DNA from: a virus
Direction: 5' to 3' (one strand)
DNA: 46,609 bases
IMG/VR virus record: IMGVR_UViG_3300025679_000010
Location: 1-46,609 of that record
Shown here: piece by piece, positions 37,828 to 45,853 of the stretch
Numbering within the stretch: the first letter of the stretch is position 1
Layout: every line of letters starts with the position of its first letter
The notes under the pieces: model-generated
The model's database searches: none
What the model was told of the DNA's origin: nothing
What the model saw: the letters and a program-made list of their open reading frames with translations, nothing else
Made by a program: the position numbers and the translations under genes

Positions 37828-38513
37828 AGAGGCGCCCCTTCATCGATCGTCGGCGCTGACGCCTTCGGTGGTTCAGCCGCATTTAAAACGGCGGCGGTGC
37901 TCGTACCCTTCTTCGTGGTCGGTGGGCGCGCGGGTCCGTCGATGTCGTCCATTTCGTCTTGGGTCATCAACCCGAGCGCGATCTCGGGGGCGTACCGGCG
38001 AACCAGAAACGTCGCCGAGCGGTAGCCGAGCATGGTGTTCGGCATCGTTTGGTATTTCTTGTTATTCGTCCAACCTTCCTCCTTTGCCATCCTCATCGAG
38101 CACTCCATCGACACGGGTTGACCCGTAGCCGCGAGCGTGATGGTGGCGCGAACCGTAAGCCCGTTCGCCGGGTGCTCGAAGTCCTCGAACGTCATGCGCG
38201 ACGAAAACAGTTTGCTCCGGTTCGCGCGCGCGATCAGATACTGCGCTTTGAAGGACGGATTCCCCTTCACCACGTTTAGATTTTGGATAATCTCGAACGG
38301 ATCTTCACCCGAACGGTGCGCCACCTGAAGCGCGATGAAACAATTTTGCGGCTTACCCTTATAGAGTTCCGGCACGAGGTCGGACTGGGAAAACTTCGAC
38401 GCAAGCTCGGAGAGCTGCTGAAATACGGGGGAATCCTTACTCCAGGTCGCGAAGCCGGTTGAAACTTCAGTGCCGGGTGCGCTTAGGGTGGCGGGTAGAT
38501 TTTCGGTGGTCAT
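37824..38513 (-). CDS. recT: RecT-family single-strand annealing protein
   Basis: A 229-residue recombinase. ELYKGKPQNCFIALQVAHRS (about 49-68), DPFEIIQNLNVVKGNPSFKA (about 71-90), QYLIARANRS and EGWTNNKKYQTMPNTMLGYR (about 146-165) match RecT: the conserved lysine-rich strand, the annealing core and the MLRYRA-like helix. It anneals single strands exposed by the exonuclease encoded just upstream. The start overlaps the nuclease stop (ATGA), giving a coupled pair. The C-terminal 40 residues are Pro/Ala-rich. Confidence 0.88.
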   Translation of the reverse strand: MTTENLPATLSAPGTEVSTGFATWSKDSPVFQQLSELASKFSQSDLVPELYKGKPQNCFIALQVAHRSGEDPFEIIQNLNVVKGNPSFKAQYLIARANRSKLFSSRMTFEDFEHPANGLTVRATITLAATGQPVSMECSMRMAKEEGWTNNKKYQTMPNTMLGYRSATFLVRRYAPEIALGLMTQDEMDDIDGPARPPTTKKGTSTAAVLNAAEPPKASAPTIDEGAPL

Positions 38514-39349
38514 TTCAGGTCTCCATTTTTCTGCTTCCAGAGCTGGCGCGAAGTCGGACCGATGTCCGTCACTTCTTCCGGGTATCCGGGCCAGTCGTTC
38601 GATTTAGTACATTTTACTAAGAGGTCAAAAAGGGCGTTATTCTCGACTCTTCCGATCGAAAGCATTTCGGGACGAGCGGAGTGAATCCAGCAGCCATGCG
38701 GGGCTTCCGGCTCAATGCACGCAAAAACGTAAGGGAGCGTCTCACCAGTACAGGCAAAGATCCCATCCTGGTACCAGGCCGCGCGGCGGTGATAGGAAAA
38801 GCTGTCGATCGTTTTTTCGAAAGCTTCAGGCCGCGCGTCGTGGGTCACCTTCGTGTCTATGATCGCAAAGCCCGGCACGAAAATATCGACCCGCAGCTTG
38901 CACAGTTCACCGTCGCGCATCCAGAAAAAGGTCTCCTCGAAGGAAACGTCGTCGCGCGAGAAAACTTTTTCAGCCAGCCATTTCTGGTTATTAAAAATGA
39001 CGGACATCGCGTCGAGCGCGGCAAACTCATCGGGCTTCAGAAGCGTTTTCGGAAGCGCGCGCGCCTCGGCGTCTTTCCATTGGTTCGTATTTCTTCGAGC
39101 GTCGGGGCCTTCGCGGTAAAGAGATTTAAAAACCTCCTCGCTTTCGATCTTCGCGTGAAACGCGCTTCCGAACTTCATCGCGTCGGAAGGTTCTTTGATG
39201 ATGCGACCAGGCTTCAAGCGCTCATCCCAGTAGTGAAGCGGAGAGCGCGCGATCGCTTCAAGCGCGCTCGCATTGATTCCGGCGTGGGCGTGATATTGCG
39301 CGTTCGTTAGCTCGGTGCGCGGTACGCGTTTTGGAAATTCGTCGTTCAT
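38510..39349 (-). CDS. RecE-like PD-(D/E)XK exonuclease
   Basis: A 279-residue nuclease. Start ATG 39349 (MNDEFPKRVPRTELTNAQYH) is chosen because the region upstream is low-complexity and divergent. INASALEAIARSPLHYWDER (about 25-44) is the RecE/DUF3799 N-terminal motif. FGSAFHAKIES (about 61-71) carries the first His/acidic pair. LRVDIFVPGFAIIDTKVTHD (about 156-175) contains the Asp...Asp-x-Lys core, and YHRRAAWYQDG the last motif. It resects duplex ends 5' to 3' to supply RecT. It is the first gene of the leftward operon. Confidence 0.88.
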   Translation of the reverse strand: MNDEFPKRVPRTELTNAQYHAHAGINASALEAIARSPLHYWDERLKPGRIIKEPSDAMKFGSAFHAKIESEEVFKSLYREGPDARRNTNQWKDAEARALPKTLLKPDEFAALDAMSVIFNNQKWLAEKVFSRDDVSFEETFFWMRDGELCKLRVDIFVPGFAIIDTKVTHDARPEAFEKTIDSFSYHRRAAWYQDGIFACTGETLPYVFACIEPEAPHGCWIHSARPEMLSIGRVENNALFDLLVKCTKSNDWPGYPEEVTDIGPTSRQLWKQKNGDLK

Positions 39350-39481
39350 GAATTGAGTGACTACCGAACGGCGGGAGGGTTCACAAGGGAAAAAAAACCA
39401 TAACGCGGGACCGCGCGGGAAATATAAGGAAGGACGGGGCTTTTTTTTTTGCGGCGGCGCGTGTACTCCCGATGACCAACG
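39350..39481. promoter_or_regulatory. Divergent intergenic control region
   Basis: About 130 bases separate the leftward recombination operon from the rightward helicase gene, so promoters for both should lie here. I see an A-run and a TATAAGG-like element near 39422, a GC palindrome CGCGGGACCGCGCG near 39400-39415, and a T9 run near 39441. No confident -35/-10 pair was found in either direction. Confidence 0.4.
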
Positions 39482-40963
39482 ATGGAACTTCGAGATTACC
39501 AAGCTTCAAACACCGACGAGATCCGCGCGCATTTTATTGCGGGCTTGCGCTCGATCCTTTACCAGCTTTCGACCGGTGGCGGAAAAACCGCTGTCGCCGC
39601 ATTCATGGTTCTCGAAGCCATGAAGCGCGGAAAACGCGTTTACTTCGTCGCTCATCGCGACTTTCTCCTGACGCAGACTTCTGCGGCGCTCGACCTTATC
39701 GGGGTCAATCACGGCATCATTTCGCCGCGCTATAACCAGGCGCTTTCGCTGCTCGTCCAGGTGTGTTCGCTCCAGACCCTGGCGAAAAGGTACGGCGCGC
39801 TAATACCACCTGATTTAATTATCATCGACGAGGCGCACCGCTCCCCCTCTAAAACTTACCGCACCATCCTAGACGCATGGCCGAAAGCGCGCGTGGTCGG
39901 GCTTTCGGCAACCCCGAAGCGTCTCGACGGTAAGCCGCTCGGCGATATTTTTCAGGCGATCGTAAAAGGTCCACCGATGCGCGAACTCATTCAGCGCGGT
40001 TTCCTTTCTGATTACGACGTTTATATCCCACCGATCCCAGGGCTTGATTTGAAGGGTTTGAAGACGAAATTCGGCGATTACATTCTCAGCGAAGCGGCTG
40101 AGCGCGTGAATAAACCGACCATCACCGGCTGCGCGATCGAGCATTACCGGAAATATCTCAACGGTAAGCGCGCGATCGTCTTCGCTGCCGGCGTCGATCA
40201 CTCGAAAGAAGTCGCCGCCGCTTTCAACGCCGAGGGAATTCCCGCGAAGCATATCGACGGAACGACGCCACAAAATGAGCGCATCGCGGCGCTTCGAGAC
40301 TTCAAGGATGGGAAAATTCTCGTCCTCTGCAACGCGGAACTGATGGTTGAAGGTTTTGACTGCCCTGCGGCGGAAGGTGTGATCCTTCTGCGCCCGACAA
40401 AATCACTCGTCATATTCCTTCAGGCATGTGGCCGCGCGCTAAGACCAGCGCCGGGAAAAAAGAAAGCGATCATCCTCGATCACGTCGGCGCCACGCTCGA
40501 ACACGGACTTCCCGATGAAGAACGCGAATGGTCACTCGACGGCGAGAACAGATCGAAGCGGAAAAAAGATCCGTCTGCTGCGGCGCGGACCCGTCAGTGT
40601 CCCGATTGCTACATGGTTCACGAACTCTTCTTTGAAAAATGTCCGGGGTGTGGACACTTGTATGAAGTGAAGGGGCGACGGATCGCTGAAGCGGACGGCG
40701 AGCTCCACAAAGTTACGAAGGATGAAATCGAACGGCTGCGAAAGTCGAAGCGATCAGAGGTAGGGATGGCGAAGTCTCGCGCTGACCTGGAAAAGATCGC
40801 AGCCGAACGAAATTATAAACCGGGGTGGGTGAAGAGAATGATGAAACTCAAACACATCCCGGAGAGAACAGTCGCAAGCTGGCTAATGGATAGCTGTCAT
40901 TGCGCGGTCACCAAAATGCCTCCGTGTTCTTTTTGCACACGCGAGGCAGATGGCGACGCTTAA
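39482..40963 (+). CDS. DEAH-type superfamily 2 helicase
   Basis: A 493-residue helicase. LRDYQASN (Q-like motif), LSTGGGKTAVAAF (Walker A, about 30-42), LIIIDEAHRSP (Walker B, about 118-128), LSATPKRLDGKPLG (motif III, about 140-153), motif V MVEGFDCPAA and motif VI QACGRALRPAPGKK (about 311-324) are all present. A zinc knuckle CPDC...CPGCGH follows (about 375-398), with a basic tail. It probably unwinds or remodels DNA in phage replication or recombination. It overlaps none of its neighbours and faces away from the recE-like gene. Confidence 0.93.
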   Translation: MELRDYQASNTDEIRAHFIAGLRSILYQLSTGGGKTAVAAFMVLEAMKRGKRVYFVAHRDFLLTQTSAALDLIGVNHGIISPRYNQALSLLVQVCSLQTLAKRYGALIPPDLIIIDEAHRSPSKTYRTILDAWPKARVVGLSATPKRLDGKPLGDIFQAIVKGPPMRELIQRGFLSDYDVYIPPIPGLDLKGLKTKFGDYILSEAAERVNKPTITGCAIEHYRKYLNGKRAIVFAAGVDHSKEVAAAFNAEGIPAKHIDGTTPQNERIAALRDFKDGKILVLCNAELMVEGFDCPAAEGVILLRPTKSLVIFLQACGRALRPAPGKKKAIILDHVGATLEHGLPDEEREWSLDGENRSKRKKDPSAAARTRQCPDCYMVHELFFEKCPGCGHLYEVKGRRIAEADGELHKVTKDEIERLRKSKRSEVGMAKSRADLEKIAAERNYKPGWVKRMMKLKHIPERTVASWLMDSCHCAVTKMPPCSFCTREADGDA

Positions 40964-40985
40964 GGATTAGGGGATACGCTGTAAA

Positions 40986-41396
40986 ATGGGAAAATTAGAA
41001 CGGGTTGTAAAACCCGAGGTGATGCTGGCTGTCTCAAAAATTCCTGGATGCAGAATTTTTAATTGCCCGACTGGGCAAGGCTGGGTTGGAAAAGTCGTTT
41101 CGAGAATCGACGGGTTTCTAACGCTAAAATTTCCGACCAAGGTTTCGTTCGGGCTTACGATCGGTGGAAGTGACCTGATCGGTTGGACGTCTTTCGTAGT
41201 CCCTCCCGAGTGGGTTGGAAAGAAGGTCGCGGTTCTAACGGCGCTCGAGACGAAGCGCGCGGACGGCGGATCGGTCTCGGCTGAGCAAGCCAATTTTCTA
41301 ATGCGCGTCGAGGAGGCGGGTGGAATCGCCTGTGCCCCGCGCTCGGCTGAAGAAGCGGTGGCTGCAATTGAAGCTTTCGAAGGACGTGAAGCGTGA
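40986..41396 (+). CDS. VRR-NUC family nuclease
   Basis: A 136-residue protein: an N-terminal GCRIFNCPTGQGWVGKVVSR, then the conserved GSDLIGWT (about 60-67), VLTALETKRADGG (about 82-94, with the catalytic Glu-x-Lys) and SAEQANFLMRVEEAGGIACA. This is the VRR-NUC/phage nuclease pattern of the PD-(D/E)XK superfamily, often beside SNF2 or SF2 helicases in phages. It is suited to cutting branched DNA. The stop overlaps the next GTG (GTGA). Confidence 0.87.
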   Translation: MGKLERVVKPEVMLAVSKIPGCRIFNCPTGQGWVGKVVSRIDGFLTLKFPTKVSFGLTIGGSDLIGWTSFVVPPEWVGKKVAVLTALETKRADGGSVSAEQANFLMRVEEAGGIACAPRSAEEAVAAIEAFEGREA

Positions 41397-43615
41397 CCGT
41401 AGCCGATACCGAGAGGGCGTTTTACGATTTTCTTTGCGCGCGTGGGCTGGCTCCGACCGATCCGAGTGTCATCATTGGCGACGGAAAACGTCGGCGCTAT
41501 CAGCCGGAGGGGGACACTCGAAAAAATGCCTGGTATGTCCTGTACGCTGACGATCGCCCGAATGGCGTCGCTGGCTCTTGGCGTTTCCCAGGAAAGCACG
41601 CGTGGAATTTTAAGGGCGCGCGCGCTGCCGCCACCCCAGAAGACCGTAAGAAGTGGAAGGAGAAGCGCGAGGCCGAGGCCAAAAAACAGGCCGCGATCCA
41701 CGAGCGCTCCGCGAAACGCGCTGACTATATATGGTCGAAGTCGCAACCGGCTGACCGAACCGCGCTCTACGCTGAGCGGAAACGCATCACCCCTTTCATG
41801 GCGAGACGGGGCGATCAGGCGCTTATTATCCCGGTCAGGTCCACCGAGGGGCGGCTTACATCGCTCCAGTTTATCGCTGGTGATGGGAGTAAAATCTTCC
41901 TGCCCGGCGGGCGCGTCGAGGGATGTTATGCGTCCGTTTACTCCGGCGTTCCCGCAGCTGACAGCCCACTCCTGATCTGCGAAGGCTACGCTACGGCGTG
42001 CACTCTTCACGAAATCACGGGTTTTCCCGTCGTCGTTGCGTTCAACGCAGGGAACCTCGTCCCCGTCGCTGCGGCGATACGTTCGAAATACCCTCATAGA
42101 AAGCTCTTAATTTGCTCAGATAACGATAGGGCCACGACTTCTCCCATGGAAAATCCGGGGCTTCATTTTGCCCGGAAAGCTGCAAGCGTAGCTGAGTGTC
42201 CAATATCCGTACCAGATTTTGCTGGGGCGGATTCCCACGGAACGGACTTCAATGACCTTGCGCTCGAGGAGGGGGCGCAAAGGGTGCGTGAAATCATCGA
42301 GAATTCACTCGATCCCGCGCCTTCCGAAATAATGGGTATCGACGAACCACCTCCGCACCCCGGCGATGAGCGGGACCAATCGCGGGGAATGCCTTACATC
42401 GACTGGCCGATCCGTAAGAAAAACGGAACGCCCGTTTGCAACATCGAGAACGTCGTCGCGATGCTCGACCAGCAGGAAATTACGGTTCGCTATAACGTGA
42501 TCGCGAAAGAAATCGACATGCGGATTCCAGGTGAATCCTACCTCGTCGACACTCAGCGGAACGATAAGATGACCCGAATTGTTTCGATCGCGAACACAGC
42601 CGGGATGCCGGGCGAGAAAATCAAAGGCTTCGTTCGCTATGTGGCCGGCCAGAACCCTTTCAACCCCGTCACGAATTGGATCAATTCAAAACCCTGGGAC
42701 GGGGTCTCTCGCGCGCAGTCCTTCTACGACACGGTTCGCGGAAAATACGATGCTGAACCCGCACGTCGCGCGTTCAAGGAAACCCTGATGCGTCGCTGGA
42801 TGATTTCGGCGATCGCGGTCGCGTACCTCCCTGAGCCGACGTCGACCGCTGGCGTTCTCACTTTCACCGGTCTCCAGGGCGGTGGGAAAACTCACTGGTT
42901 CAAAAACCTGGCTCCGCGCGAACTGAACGTCACCAAAGACGGGATGATGCTTCGGATCGACAATAAAGATTCCGTCATGCAGGCAACCTCCTACTGGCTT
43001 GTCGAACTCGGCGAGCTCGACGCGACTTTCAAGAAGTCGGAAATCTCACAGCTCAAGGCATTCCTGACCAACGCGTCCGACGTGCTCCGGCCACCCTATG
43101 CCGAAGCCTCGAACACCTATCCCCGGCGGACGGTCTTCTTCGGATCCGTCAACGACCGCGACTTCCTCGCGGACCCGACCGGCAACCGGCGCTTCTGGAC
43201 GATCGCGGTCGATTCCCTCGATCACAATCACTCGCTCGACATGCAGCAGGTCTGGGCCGAATTCCATTCGATGTGGAAAAACGGCGAATCGTACTTCCTG
43301 ACCCCGATCGAACTCGAGACGCTTAACGCGGGTAATAAAGAATTTGAAGCGCTCAATCCGATCGAAGAACTCGTCCGGGCCCTTTATAAATGGGAAGACG
43401 TTTGGCCGAACACCTGGCGCAAGCTTACGGCCTCCCAGGTCGCGCTCGAGGTCGGGTACCGAAACCCGCGCCAGAACGATTCTCGCGCGGTAGCGAAGGC
43501 GATACGGGACGTGACCGGGAAGGACTCGGAGATCACCCGTGCCGGCCGCGTGTTCCTGATGCCGCCTCTACGCACCGCGTATCAAAACGAGATGGACCGG
43601 CAGCCGTCGCTCTAG
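41393..43615 (+). CDS. Toprim primase-helicase, VapE/DUF927-type
   Basis: A 740-residue replication protein. Residues about 10-75 resemble the zinc-free N-terminus of phage primases (PEGDTRKNAWYVLYADDRPN). Residues about 170-240 form a Toprim domain (LLICEGYATACTLHEITGFP, then KLLICSDND). Residues about 340-720 are the virulence-associated E/superfamily 3-like helicase, with FTGLQGGGKTHWFKNLAP as Walker A (about 487-504), SYWLVELGELD as Walker B, and FFGSVNDRDFLADPTGNRRF. It probably makes primers and opens the replication fork at the repeat-rich region just downstream. Confidence 0.92.
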   Translation: MTVADTERAFYDFLCARGLAPTDPSVIIGDGKRRRYQPEGDTRKNAWYVLYADDRPNGVAGSWRFPGKHAWNFKGARAAATPEDRKKWKEKREAEAKKQAAIHERSAKRADYIWSKSQPADRTALYAERKRITPFMARRGDQALIIPVRSTEGRLTSLQFIAGDGSKIFLPGGRVEGCYASVYSGVPAADSPLLICEGYATACTLHEITGFPVVVAFNAGNLVPVAAAIRSKYPHRKLLICSDNDRATTSPMENPGLHFARKAASVAECPISVPDFAGADSHGTDFNDLALEEGAQRVREIIENSLDPAPSEIMGIDEPPPHPGDERDQSRGMPYIDWPIRKKNGTPVCNIENVVAMLDQQEITVRYNVIAKEIDMRIPGESYLVDTQRNDKMTRIVSIANTAGMPGEKIKGFVRYVAGQNPFNPVTNWINSKPWDGVSRAQSFYDTVRGKYDAEPARRAFKETLMRRWMISAIAVAYLPEPTSTAGVLTFTGLQGGGKTHWFKNLAPRELNVTKDGMMLRIDNKDSVMQATSYWLVELGELDATFKKSEISQLKAFLTNASDVLRPPYAEASNTYPRRTVFFGSVNDRDFLADPTGNRRFWTIAVDSLDHNHSLDMQQVWAEFHSMWKNGESYFLTPIELETLNAGNKEFEALNPIEELVRALYKWEDVWPNTWRKLTASQVALEVGYRNPRQNDSRAVAKAIRDVTGKDSEITRAGRVFLMPPLRTAYQNEMDRQPSL

Positions 43616-43714
43616 GCGATAACGCGTCGTGTATGACTTTTAAGTTACAGATATCCGACGCTTTAAATGCGTCCGGTGTTGGTGCTGGATAACGCTGAAT
43701 ACCGCATCGGTCTT

Positions 43715-43727
43715 GTCAACGGTTGAC
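43715..43727. repeat. Palindrome GTCAACGGTTGAC
   Basis: Two GTCAAC half sites in inverted order with one base between. Single half sites recur at 43747-43752, 43961-43966, 43996-44001 and 44006-44011. The form fits a dimeric regulator or initiator. Confidence 0.7.
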
Positions 43728-43789
43728 CGAGACGCACCGCGTATCAGTCAACATGATTCCAGAATGATTTCTAGGGACTTGCGCGATCC

Positions 43790-43808
43790 GTTTACCGAGT
43801 TTACCGAG
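43790..43808. repeat. Tandem GTTTACCGAG repeats
   Basis: Two head-to-tail copies sharing one G, and a third, inverted copy (CTCGGTAAAC) at 43983-43992. Spacing and direct order resemble iterons, although only three copies are seen. Confidence 0.65.
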
Positions 43809-44143
43809 TTTCGAGTGAGCGAAGATTCACGCGGAAAACCCCCACGCATTCCCAGACCCCCTGCTATAACCCACTCCTTCCTTTTTACTTAAGTCTTTCA
43901 AGAATTATGGGTTTATCAGTAAACAGAGTGAGTAAGTTACGGGGATTATAGGGAAATGCTGTTGACTCATATGCACTGCGTCTCGGTAAACATCAGTCAA
44001 CGTCGGTCAACACGTTTTAACGCGCAACACCATTCACCGGTATGCAACGGCGTTGTCTCCCGGCGGCGATTTTCCGCTTCCTTGACGCCGCGCCTCTCCC
44101 TCACGCTGAAAGTCACTTACCTTTTCACCTTGGAGGATCCGTC

Positions 44144-44491
44144 ATGGAAAAAACGAAAATCGAAATTCAGGTCTCAAAACCCTTTTATGATCTTGGCCTT
44201 GAGATCAAATCGCTCGTGAGCGACATCGCTGACGCGACGAAGGACGGCGTTCAAATTCAGGACGTGGTCACCGTGCTCATGCCGCGGATCTCTCGCATCG
44301 GCGCCATCAAGGCCGAGATCGCGGCGATTCCCGAAGAGGTGAAAGCCCCGTGGGATTGCGCGAAGGCCATGCTCGTCGCGCTCGAGGGGATCGAAGTTCC
44401 GTTCCTCAAAGCGCCCGCGCCGGCCGAACCAACTCCGGCGGCACCAGCCGCACCGGCTGCTGATCCGGTATCGACGCCGCCAACGACTTAA
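44144..44491 (+). CDS. Helical protein with Pro/Ala tail, first right-arm gene
   Basis: A 115-residue protein I do not recognise. Residues 1-85 are helical (DLGLEIKSLVSDIADATKDG, then VQIQDVVTVLMPRISRIGAI). Residues about 86-115 are Pro/Ala/Thr repeats (APAPAEPTPAAPAAPAAD). ATG 44144 follows GGAGG at eight bases, so initiation should be strong. It opens the rightward right-arm operon after the repeat region. Confidence 0.68.
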   Translation: MEKTKIEIQVSKPFYDLGLEIKSLVSDIADATKDGVQIQDVVTVLMPRISRIGAIKAEIAAIPEEVKAPWDCAKAMLVALEGIEVPFLKAPAPAEPTPAAPAAPAADPVSTPPTT

Positions 44492-44620
44492 ATTTCTCAA
44501 CCCCGAGACTAAACTCGGGCGATGGATTGCCCGATAAGAGGGCAACGGATGGCCCATAGCTCGGACGCGGCGAAGGTTTCCCCGGTCGTCGCCGCGTCCA
44601 CCTCCTGAGGAAATTTTTTC
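44492..44620 (+). promoter_or_regulatory. Structured leader before membrane protein gene
   Basis: Three hairpins are visible: CCCGAG-6-CTCGGG (44502-44519), a perfect 11-bp GGACGCGGCGA-15-TCGCCGCGTCC (44563-44599), and CCTC-CT-GAGG (44601-44610) followed by TTTTTT. The last one uses the GAGG ribosome site of the next gene, so it could hide it or act as a weak terminator. It is consistent with an expression control of a lysis gene. No known riboswitch class was recognised. Confidence 0.55.
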
Positions 44621-44926
44621 ATGGCCGCAGCTCTGCTCGCGCTCTTCACGCAGATTCCAATCCCGATCGCCGTTCTTTCGGCGATGGGAATGCTTCGGAT
44701 CATTAACACGGCGCTTTTCGCGTTCTTGAATTTCTACGTCAAGACCACGCCTTCAACGTCTGACGATGAGGAGCTCCAGAAGTTCGAAGCGCACTGGGCC
44801 TATAAGCTTTTCGCCACGATCATCACGGTCGCGGCTTCCATTCCTGTACCCACGAAGGTATCGGCCGATTCGCTCGTCGCGACCGATAAACCCGCAACAC
44901 CTACGAAGCTGGGGCCGGTGCCATGA
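44621..44926 (+). CDS. Membrane protein, possible holin
   Basis: A 101-residue protein with hydrophobic stretches at about 3-38 (LLALFTQIPIPIAVLSAMGM, then LRIINTALFAFLNFYV) and 61-75 (YKLFATIITVAASIPV), and a polar Lys/Pro tail. Two or three membrane helices and a short length suit a holin. Its structured leader and its place before other small envelope proteins support a lysis role. GAGG lies ten bases before ATG 44621. Confidence 0.58.
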   Translation: MAAALLALFTQIPIPIAVLSAMGMLRIINTALFAFLNFYVKTTPSTSDDEELQKFEAHWAYKLFATIITVAASIPVPTKVSADSLVATDKPATPTKLGPVP

Positions 44927-45165
44927 GTTTTCTCGCGGTATTGGCCTCAGCCTTCGAAGCTCTTCCACTTCTTTTGAAGGTGTATCAATCTATCGTGGAC
45001 GCTGTCGGAAAAGAGAAAGCGGTCGAGTTCGCGAACGATGTCGCTCGAGTCACGAAACTCGTTCAGGCAACGCGAGACCCCGGTCTCTCGTTCGACGAAA
45101 AGCGAAAACTTAGATTAGCCGCACTGAAAGAGGGAAATGATCTATGGGAGAGAAGTTTACAGTAG
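44923..45165 (+). CDS. Small helical protein
   Basis: An 80-residue protein: a hydrophobic start (FLAVLASAFEALPLLLKVYQ) and a helical, charged remainder (FANDVARVTKLVQATRDPGL). ATG 44923 overlaps the holin-like gene stop, and its end overlaps the next gene by 22 bases. It may be a membrane-associated lysis accessory. No family recognised. Confidence 0.6.
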   Translation: MSFLAVLASAFEALPLLLKVYQSIVDAVGKEKAVEFANDVARVTKLVQATRDPGLSFDEKRKLRLAALKEGNDLWERSLQ

Positions 45166-45515
45166 GTCAGTTCTTCGTGTGCCTCGTTCAATTTCTCATT
45201 CTCATCACGGCGGTCACCGTGATCGTTTCGTTCATGGGCTGTAACTCCGTGCCGACGCCAGAGATCCATGAGTGCCTGATTACGATCGGAACGGCCGAGT
45301 TCAGAGACTCGATTGACCCGTGCCTGAAAACCGATTCTCCTCGGACATGCATCCTCGATGCTTACCAGCATTTTCACGTCGCTGACTGCCGGTACCTTCC
45401 TGATGGAACCGAGTCTTCAATTGGAATTGGATCGTTCGATGGAACGTACCTCACGACGGCTGAAGACCGAGCAACGCTTTTAAACTGGTCGCAACGATGG
45501 TGCAGCGGAAAATGA
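45144..45515 (+). CDS. Membrane-anchored Cys-rich envelope protein
   Basis: A 123-residue protein. Residues about 9-31 are hydrophobic (FFVCLVQFLILITAVTVIVS), followed by MGCNS. The Cys is not in a perfect lipobox, so anchoring by the helix is as likely as lipidation. The exported part has six more cysteines (ECLITIG, DPCLKTD, RTCILDA, ADCRYLP and RWCSGK). It could be a spanin-like or periplasmic factor within the lysis group. Confidence 0.6.
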   Translation: MGEKFTVGQFFVCLVQFLILITAVTVIVSFMGCNSVPTPEIHECLITIGTAEFRDSIDPCLKTDSPRTCILDAYQHFHVADCRYLPDGTESSIGIGSFDGTYLTTAEDRATLLNWSQRWCSGK

Positions 45516-45853
45516 AACTCCAAAAGATCGATAACTCTCACGATCCTGGGCACGACGAATACTTTTTTCACTGTCCCGGCTGCAACATGGGTCACACGTT
45601 CGTCACGAGCTGGGGAATTCGCGCGCTTCAAAACAGAGTCGGAAGAGGTCACTTTGGAACGCCTCCGACTTGGAAGTTCAACGGCGATATGGTGAAGCCG
45701 ACTTTCCAGCCGAGCTTGCTCTACACTTTTTCTGACGGCGTCGAACCAGCGCAAAGGATCTGCCACCTCTTTATGACGGACGGAAAAATCTGCTACCTCG
45801 CTGATTCAACCCATCAGTATTCGGGAAAGAGCATCGAGATGGCGGGGATCTGA
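45512..45853 (+). CDS. DUF6527 zinc-binding protein
   Basis: A 113-residue protein from ATG 45512 (overlapping the previous TGA). FFHCPGCNMGHTF (about 20-32) has the Cys-x2-Cys...His metal site; WKFNGDMVKPTFQPSLLYTF (about 55-74) and CHLFMTDGKICYLADSTHQY (about 84-103) complete the DUF6527 pattern. This family recurs in phage late regions, function unknown. Confidence 0.82.
   Translation: MKLQKIDNSHDPGHDEYFFHCPGCNMGHTFVTSWGIRALQNRVGRGHFGTPPTWKFNGDMVKPTFQPSLLYTFSDGVEPAQRICHLFMTDGKICYLADSTHQYSGKSIEMAGI

Larger units (their letters stand above)
43616..44143. other. Repeat-rich non-coding region (origin or operator candidate)
   Basis: About 530 bases with no convincing gene. GTCAAC or its complement occurs at 43715, 43722 (these two form a perfect dyad GTCAACGGTTGAC), 43747, 43961, 43996 and 44006. 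GTTTACCGAG occurs twice in tandem at 43790-43808 and inverted at 43983-43992. TTGACCGAGACGCA near 43723-43735 is inverted at 43976-43987. The array lies just after the primase-helicase gene and just before the rightward right-arm genes, a natural place for an origin and for repressor control. Confidence 0.6.

Noticed and set aside
40967-42097. - strand frame of 376 codons opposite the VRR-NUC and primase-helicase genes
   Set aside because: Shadow of two well-supported genes, with no ribosome site or domain.
43616-44143. Possible CRISPR array
   Set aside because: Repeats are 6-10 bases, irregularly spaced and in both orientations, which does not fit CRISPR repeats and spacers.
44492-44620. 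preQ1 riboswitch controlling phage genes
   Set aside because: The hairpins do not show the small H-type pseudoknot with A-rich tail of preQ1-I, and the downstream gene is not in the preQ0 pathway.
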